Shown one piece after another: positions 5,441-6,295 of a stretch of 6,295 nt of DNA. Source of the DNA: Deltaproteobacteria bacterium. GTDB taxonomy: Bacteria > Desulfobacterota > Desulfobulbia > Desulfobulbales > BM004. The notes below the pieces were generated by a model. The model searched no databases and was not told the origin of the DNA. It worked only from the letters and a program-made list of their open reading frames with translations. Every line of letters begins with the position of its first letter. Position 1 is the stretch's first letter. Location: positions 1 to 6,295 of the forward strand of contig JAFDCR010000295.1 in assembly GCA_019312685.1 (NCBI GenBank). Direction: 5' to 3'. Position numbers and translations under genes: made by a program.

Positions 5441-6208
5441 TCATTTGCGAATAAGCCTTCCCTGATCGGCTAAAACATATTTAAGCCATTCAAAACCAAA
5501 CTTTAACAGAGCCTCATCATCTTCAGCAATAATTCTCCGCTGGGAGCTTTCAAGCTTAAACTGCTCCGTCAGCTTATTCTCTCTGACAAAGGCCCTGAAA
5601 CCGTCAATGTTATAGCAGACCATAAAAGCCATCTGCTGCCTTGGACCGCCAACTCCCTCACCCTGCCAGGGATTCTGCGAAAAGAGTGTGTCAATCTCAG
5701 CCCAAAGATCATTAATTGCATTATAGTGCTGAATTTTTTGGTCCTTCAGCCATGTTTTCACCGTCCATTCCTTTGTTTCCTGATGGCCGAGACAGTAAGA
5801 ATGATTGGTCATGAAATAGTAATCATCCTGGCTTCCTCTGCCAGAGCTTCGATCAACGGCCCGCTCCAGCGGATACGTCCTGCAGGCAGTCGGCCGGTCT
5901 TCATAGACGGAACAGCCGTTCTCATCAAGAAATGGGCAGATTCGCTCGTCATTATCAGCCATCAGCAGCATTACCGAGGGGAAAAAAGGATGGCCGGAAG
6001 GTCCAAGCCTGGTGTGGTTACGCATGAATTCCTCGGATGATATCCCGAGCCTGTTCTTTAACCTGATAATATCATACGGATAAAGGATCAGATCCAATTT
6101 CCGGCAGCACTGCATGTAGCACTCCACATCAGGCCCGCAGCGGAAATGAAAAACGGACTTGCCCAGGGGCACCATCCCTTCCGGAAATTCTTTTTTCACT
6201 TTATCCAT
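5441..6208 (-). CDS. YkgJ family cysteine-cluster protein (putative metal or Fe-S binding), function unknown
   Basis: The 255-residue soluble protein has the cysteine pattern of the CxxCxxCC (YkgJ) family: C24, C30, C34 and C35 near the N-terminus (RCGPDVECYMQCC), then C91 in ICPFL, C99 in NGCSVYEDRP, C109 in ACRTYP, and C139. These cysteines are thought to bind zinc or an iron-sulfur cluster; no reaction is established for most members. The region after about residue 145 is not recognised and is helical in character. No signal peptide or membrane segment is visible. ATG 6208 is used because it gives the fullest N-terminus, although no Shine-Dalgarno sequence precedes it. A downstream ATG (codon 12) would still keep all the cysteines. 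It is codirectional with rpsB but 213 bases away and upstream of that gene's own promoter, so it probably is a separate unit with possible read-through. The family assignment is firm; the role is unknown. Confidence 0.85.
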   Translation of the reverse strand: MDKVKKEFPEGMVPLGKSVFHFRCGPDVECYMQCCRKLDLILYPYDIIRLKNRLGISSEEFMRNHTRLGPSGHPFFPSVMLLMADNDERICPFLDENGCSVYEDRPTACRTYPLERAVDRSSGRGSQDDYYFMTNHSYCLGHQETKEWTVKTWLKDQKIQHYNAINDLWAEIDTLFSQNPWQGEGVGGPRQQMAFMVCYNIDGFRAFVRENKLTEQFKLESSQRRIIAEDDEALLKFGFEWLKYVLADQGRLIRK

Positions 6209-6295
6209 AAAAATTAATTTATCACGCTGTTTAAAAAGTTACGAAACTATTTACAGTTAATTCTTAATTGAATTCTTCTTTTGCTTACCCTGTCA
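6209..6295. other. AT-rich region upstream of the YkgJ gene
   Basis: These 87 bases contain no ORF of note, no strong promoter and no Shine-Dalgarno sequence. A TGATAAAT box near the gene could serve as a weak -10, but no matching -35 lies 16-18 bases upstream. A short AATTC/GAATT inverted repeat is present and unremarkable in such AT-rich sequence. Confidence 0.4.

Overview
The window holds a bacterial translation and envelope-precursor gene cluster, read entirely on the minus strand (from high to low coordinates). In transcription order it runs: a YkgJ-type cysteine-cluster protein, rpsB (ribosomal protein S2), tsf (EF-Ts), pyrH (UMP kinase), frr (ribosome recycling factor), uppS (undecaprenyl diphosphate synthase), cdsA (phosphatidate cytidylyltransferase), and the first 151 codons of dxr (DXP reductoisomerase), which the left edge cuts. 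The order rpsB-tsf-pyrH-frr-uppS-cdsA-dxr is a widely conserved bacterial arrangement, so this is core-genome DNA and not an accessory island. I saw no mobile element, CRISPR array, tRNA, rRNA or integration site.

Organism: the short EF-Ts (199 aa), the residue choices in PyrH, Frr and UppS, the moderate base composition and the YkgJ gene before rpsB suggest a Desulfobacterota (former Deltaproteobacteria) member, possibly a Desulfobulbales-like sulfur-cycle bacterium. This is inferred from remembered family sequences; no search was run.

Layout from the right: 6209-6295 is AT-rich and holds only the upstream region of the YkgJ gene (5441-6208). The 213-base gap 5228-5440 carries the best promoter in the window (extended -10 TATACA, -35 TTGCAA, 17-base spacer). 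It also encodes a leader of about 150 nt with several hairpins and a doubled Shine-Dalgarno element before rpsB, a plausible place for S2 autoregulation. rpsB and tsf are separated by 267 bases containing a perfect 14-bp inverted repeat and a possible 28-codon ORF whose stop overlaps the tsf GTG start. From tsf to cdsA the genes are tightly packed (gaps of 52, 65, 30 and 3 bases), consistent with one transcript. A 113-base gap without a visible promoter or terminator precedes dxr.

Function: S2, EF-Ts and RRF serve translation, and PyrH feeds pyrimidine nucleotides. Dxr (MEP pathway) supplies isoprenoid units that UppS uses to build the undecaprenyl carrier for cell-wall synthesis, and CdsA makes CDP-diacylglycerol for phospholipids. 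The cluster thus couples growth-rate-linked translation genes with envelope-precursor synthesis. I found no convincing undescribed system. The points most worth checking are the rpsB leader, the rpsB-tsf hairpin, and three substitutions at UMP-contacting positions of PyrH.
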